From Streptomyces sp. G-G2 (GTDB lineage Bacteria; Actinomycetota; Actinomycetes; Streptomycetales; Streptomycetaceae), in contig NZ_JASISO010000040.1 in assembly GCF_030063135.1 (NCBI RefSeq), positions 1 through 64,000 on the forward strand: a stretch of 64,000 nt of DNA, read 5' to 3'. The notes below the pieces were generated by a model, which searched no databases, was not told where the DNA came from, and worked only from the letters and a program-made list of their open reading frames with translations. Within the stretch, counting starts at the first letter, position 1. Each line of letters starts with the position of its first letter. Shown one piece after another: positions 62,311 to 64,000 of this stretch. The position numbers were made by a program, and so were the translations under genes.

Positions 62311-62610
62311 GTGCGTCCCGTTCAGTCGAGCGGGGATCTGCAGCTGACGATCGGCGTCTACCACGACCGCGCGGACTCCGCCCGACCCCTGCGCCAGGTC
62401 GCAGGCACCGGCCCGCGGGCCCGCGAGGTCTGGACCCTCAGGCTCAAACAACAGCGCGCGGGCACCAAGCCGCAGCACTCCGTGCTGGAGCCAGGAGTAT
62501 GGGGGCAGATCCCGCTGTTCACCATCCCCAGGACCCTCACCGACGACACGATCCGGGCCGTCGCCAGCCGGCCGGCACCCGGGTGGGAGACAGGGCCAGG
62601 GCGGTGCTGA
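62311..62610 (+). CDS. Doubtful small frame in a relic-rich gap
   Basis: GTG 62311 opens VRPVQSSGDLQLTIGVYHDR, then REVWTLRLKQQRAGTKPQHS, VLEPGVWGQIPLFTIPRTLT and DDTIRAVASRPAPGW. The composition is protein-like, but there is no ribosome site, and the ends look abrupt. It could be an internal piece of a lost gene. From 62610 to 63000 there is nothing I can identify; a minus frame with PHEAMPDWIRQGEAGRGERD is another possible scrap. Confidence 0.3.
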   Translation: MRPVQSSGDLQLTIGVYHDRADSARPLRQVAGTGPRAREVWTLRLKQQRAGTKPQHSVLEPGVWGQIPLFTIPRTLTDDTIRAVASRPAPGWETGPGRC

Positions 62611-62999
62611 CAAAGGTGGCGGCTGAAGACGGGCTGAGCCGCGGGAGTCACCACAGGAAGACCGCGCTGCTGCGCCTCGCGCTGTCCTCCTCGTGGAGCC
62701 CGGCCCGTTCCTCTGTTCCGGAGGTCGTCAGCCGGTGGTCGCGCTCGCCGCGGCCGGCCTCGCCTTGGCGGATCCAGTCGGGCATGGCTTCGTGTGGGCC
62801 TAACGGACGATCGAGCTCCGCAAGGGCATGGGCAAGAGCCCGCGCGCCAGGCCGCTTTCGACCGCCTCCTCGACCGCGTGATCAACGGGCGCGCTGCGGC
62901 AGCGTGCCGGAAAGCCGTGCGCGGGAGAACCGCATGCACGGGGTGAGGCGGCGGGGCCGGCGACGGAGCATCAACCACCGCGCCCGTCCCCGACCCTGC

Positions 63000-63614
63000 T
63001 CAGCGCTGCCTGCGCACGGTGGCCGACTCCTGACGGGCGGCCGCGAGGCGGACCGCGTCGAGGATCTTCTCGTAACCGGTGCAGCGGCAGAGGTTTCCGG
63101 AAAGTGCCTCGCGGATGTCCGCGTCGGTGGGGGAGGGGTTGCGCTCGAGCATCTCGTCGGCAGCGATCAGCAGTCCCGGGGTGCAGAAGCCGCACTGGAT
63201 GGCGCCGGCGTCGATGAACGCCTGCTGGATCGGGGACAGCTCGCCGGTCTGCGAGTCGGTCCCTTTGGCCTCCCCCTGCTGGTCCTCGTCGAAGCCGGTC
63301 CCGATCTTGCCGTCCGAGCCGCGGGCGCCGCTCGCACAGTCGCCTTGCGACTGCGCTGCGCGCTGTTGGGCGAAGTCCGCCAGGCCCTCGACGGTGACAA
63401 CCTCCCGGCCCTGCACCTGGCCCGCGGCGACGAGGCACGCGCACACCGGCACGCCGTCGAGGCGGACCGTGCAGGAGCCGCACTCGCCCTGTTCACAGGC
63501 GTTCTTGGAGCCCGGCAGGCCGAGCCGTTCGCGCAGGACGTAGAGCAGGCTCTCTCCCTCCCAGACGTCGTCGGCTTCGTACTCGCGGCCGTTGACCGTG
63601 CCGTTCACGCGCAT
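63000..63614 (-). CDS. Xanthine-dehydrogenase-type 2Fe-2S subunit
   Basis: A 204-residue small subunit of a molybdenum hydroxylase. The N-terminal plant-type cluster has NACEQGECGSCTVRLDGVPV (C40, C45, C48) and CACLV (C60). A flexible insertion of about 45 residues (about 85-130) is followed by the helical second cluster domain: AFIDAGAIQCGFCTPGLLIA and GNLCRCTGYEKILDAVRLAA. Electrons flow from the Moco subunit through these clusters to FAD. ATG 63614 overlaps the stop of the FAD subunit gene by 10 bp. Similar Streptomyces operons serve purine oxidation, with order FAD, FeS, Moco. Here the Moco subunit should follow, but downstream (below 63000) only relics are seen. Confidence 0.9.
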   Translation of the reverse strand: MRVNGTVNGREYEADDVWEGESLLYVLRERLGLPGSKNACEQGECGSCTVRLDGVPVCACLVAAGQVQGREVVTVEGLADFAQQRAAQSQGDCASGARGSDGKIGTGFDEDQQGEAKGTDSQTGELSPIQQAFIDAGAIQCGFCTPGLLIAADEMLERNPSPTDADIREALSGNLCRCTGYEKILDAVRLAAARQESATVRRQR

Positions 63615-64000
63615 CGTTCGATTCCCTTCCCGGTCCGGCCGACGTCGCGGTACTCGTCCCAGGCCCAGGCCAGGGTGCGGCGCGCCATGACGCCGACCGC
63701 GTGACGGCGGTACTTCGCCCTGCCGCGCACGTCGTCGATGGGGTTGCAGGCGCCCGAGGCGAGCTGGGCGAACCGCGTGGCGATCGACGCCGGGATGGTC
63801 TGCCCGGTCTCCCAGAAGCCGCCCTCGGCCAGGGCGCCGGTCAGGAACTTCTCCGCGTCGCGGGCCCGTACGGGCGTGGGGGCGGCGGAACCGATGCCGG
63901 TCTTGACCGTGCGGGTCTCCGGGTGCAGCGCCAGGGCGAAGGCGCAGACCGCGATGACCATCGCGTTGCGGGTGCCGACCTTGGAGAACTGCTGCGGCCC
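63605..64000 (-). CDS. Molybdenum hydroxylase FAD-binding subunit, cut by window edge
   Basis: C-terminal 131 codons of the medium (FAD, CO-dehydrogenase C-terminal) subunit: VGTRNAMVIAVCAFALALHP, RTVKTGIGSAAPTPVRARDA, EKFLTGALAEGGFWETG, then CNPIDDVRGRAKYRRHAVGV and LAWAWDEY at the end. The frame is open to position 64000 and continues outside. Its stop overlaps the FeS subunit start, so translation is coupled. Confidence 0.9.
   Translation of the reverse strand, partial: GPQQFSKVGTRNAMVIAVCAFALALHPETRTVKTGIGSAAPTPVRARDAEKFLTGALAEGGFWETGQTIPASIATRFAQLASGACNPIDDVRGRAKYRRHAVGVMARRTLAWAWDEYRDVGRTGKGIERCA

Noticed and set aside
63085..63250. Insertion loop in the FeS subunit as an anomaly
   Set aside because: A loop of this kind is, as far as I recall, usual in Streptomyces xanthine-dehydrogenase-type small subunits.

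Overview
The window is very GC-rich, with strong third-position G/C bias, and carries many families typical of Streptomyces: a short chaplin, a Tpg-type telomere protein relic, Tat and Sec exported proteins, ALF-repeat protein, EmrB/QacA exporter, PucR regulator, and TTA codons confined to a few genes. I read it as an accessory arm region of a Streptomyces (or close relative) linear replicon. No rRNA, tRNA or CRISPR array was seen. Broken genes and transposase scraps fill almost every gap, as expected of a subtelomeric or plastic region.

Layout. 1-5.8 kb: IS5 scrap, Tat-exported flavin amine oxidase, broken Tpg-like gene, second IS5 scrap, methyltransferase scrap, GT87-like membrane glycosyltransferase. 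6.4-11.2 kb: an apparent operon of DUF4331 protein, TPR protein and NicO-type Ni/Co transporter with a His-rich loop. 11.6-13.4 kb: a GNAT-AAA+ fusion and a VOC protein. 14.1-16.8 kb: methyltransferase facing a two-gene membrane molybdopterin oxidoreductase operon. 17.4-20 kb: chaplin and GH15 hydrolase. 20.4-25.1 kb: IS982-truncated hydrolase, secreted cyclophilin, NTPase scraps, UPF0718-type permease, its frameshifted partner gene, and IS256 and IS110 scraps.

25.3-35.1 kb is a secretion-rich block: VOC protein, two paralogous trypsin-like proteins that lack the catalytic His and Ser, a small exported protein, and a 1.1 kaa ALF-repeat/alanine-rich protein with a hydrophobic C-terminus. 35.1-41.5 kb: IS6 scrap, collapsed integrase/DUF6262 cassette, EmrB/QacA exporter, broken small genes, a lipoprotein and a Cys-rich anchored protein. 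41.7-46.5 kb: a three-gene transposon (DUF6431 zinc-ribbon protein, DDE transposase with one frameshift, ExeA/TniB-like ATPase) plus a SUKH protein, lying between the two halves of one LuxR/TrmB-type regulator gene.

46.8-53 kb is mostly debris (DUF1330, IS5, serine recombinase, truncated ArsR, broken methyltransferase, Tn3 transposase with a poly-Gly tail, a slippage-broken unknown gene) around one intact secreted protein behind a striking palindrome. 53.1-56.5 kb is an intact lipid module: fatty-acid desaturase and its ferredoxin-reductase partner, divergent from a PucR-type regulator. 56.6-57.7 kb holds IS481, IS110 and lamin-tail scraps. 57.9-64 kb: Ser/Thr kinase, MscL with an added zinc-ribbon-like tail, STAS antagonist, a conserved exported protein, and the start of a molybdenum hydroxylase (xanthine dehydrogenase-type) operon that leaves the window.

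Most lesions are single-base indels or tandem-repeat slippage. The recognisable ancestral frames can be rebuilt by eye, and this is given per entry.
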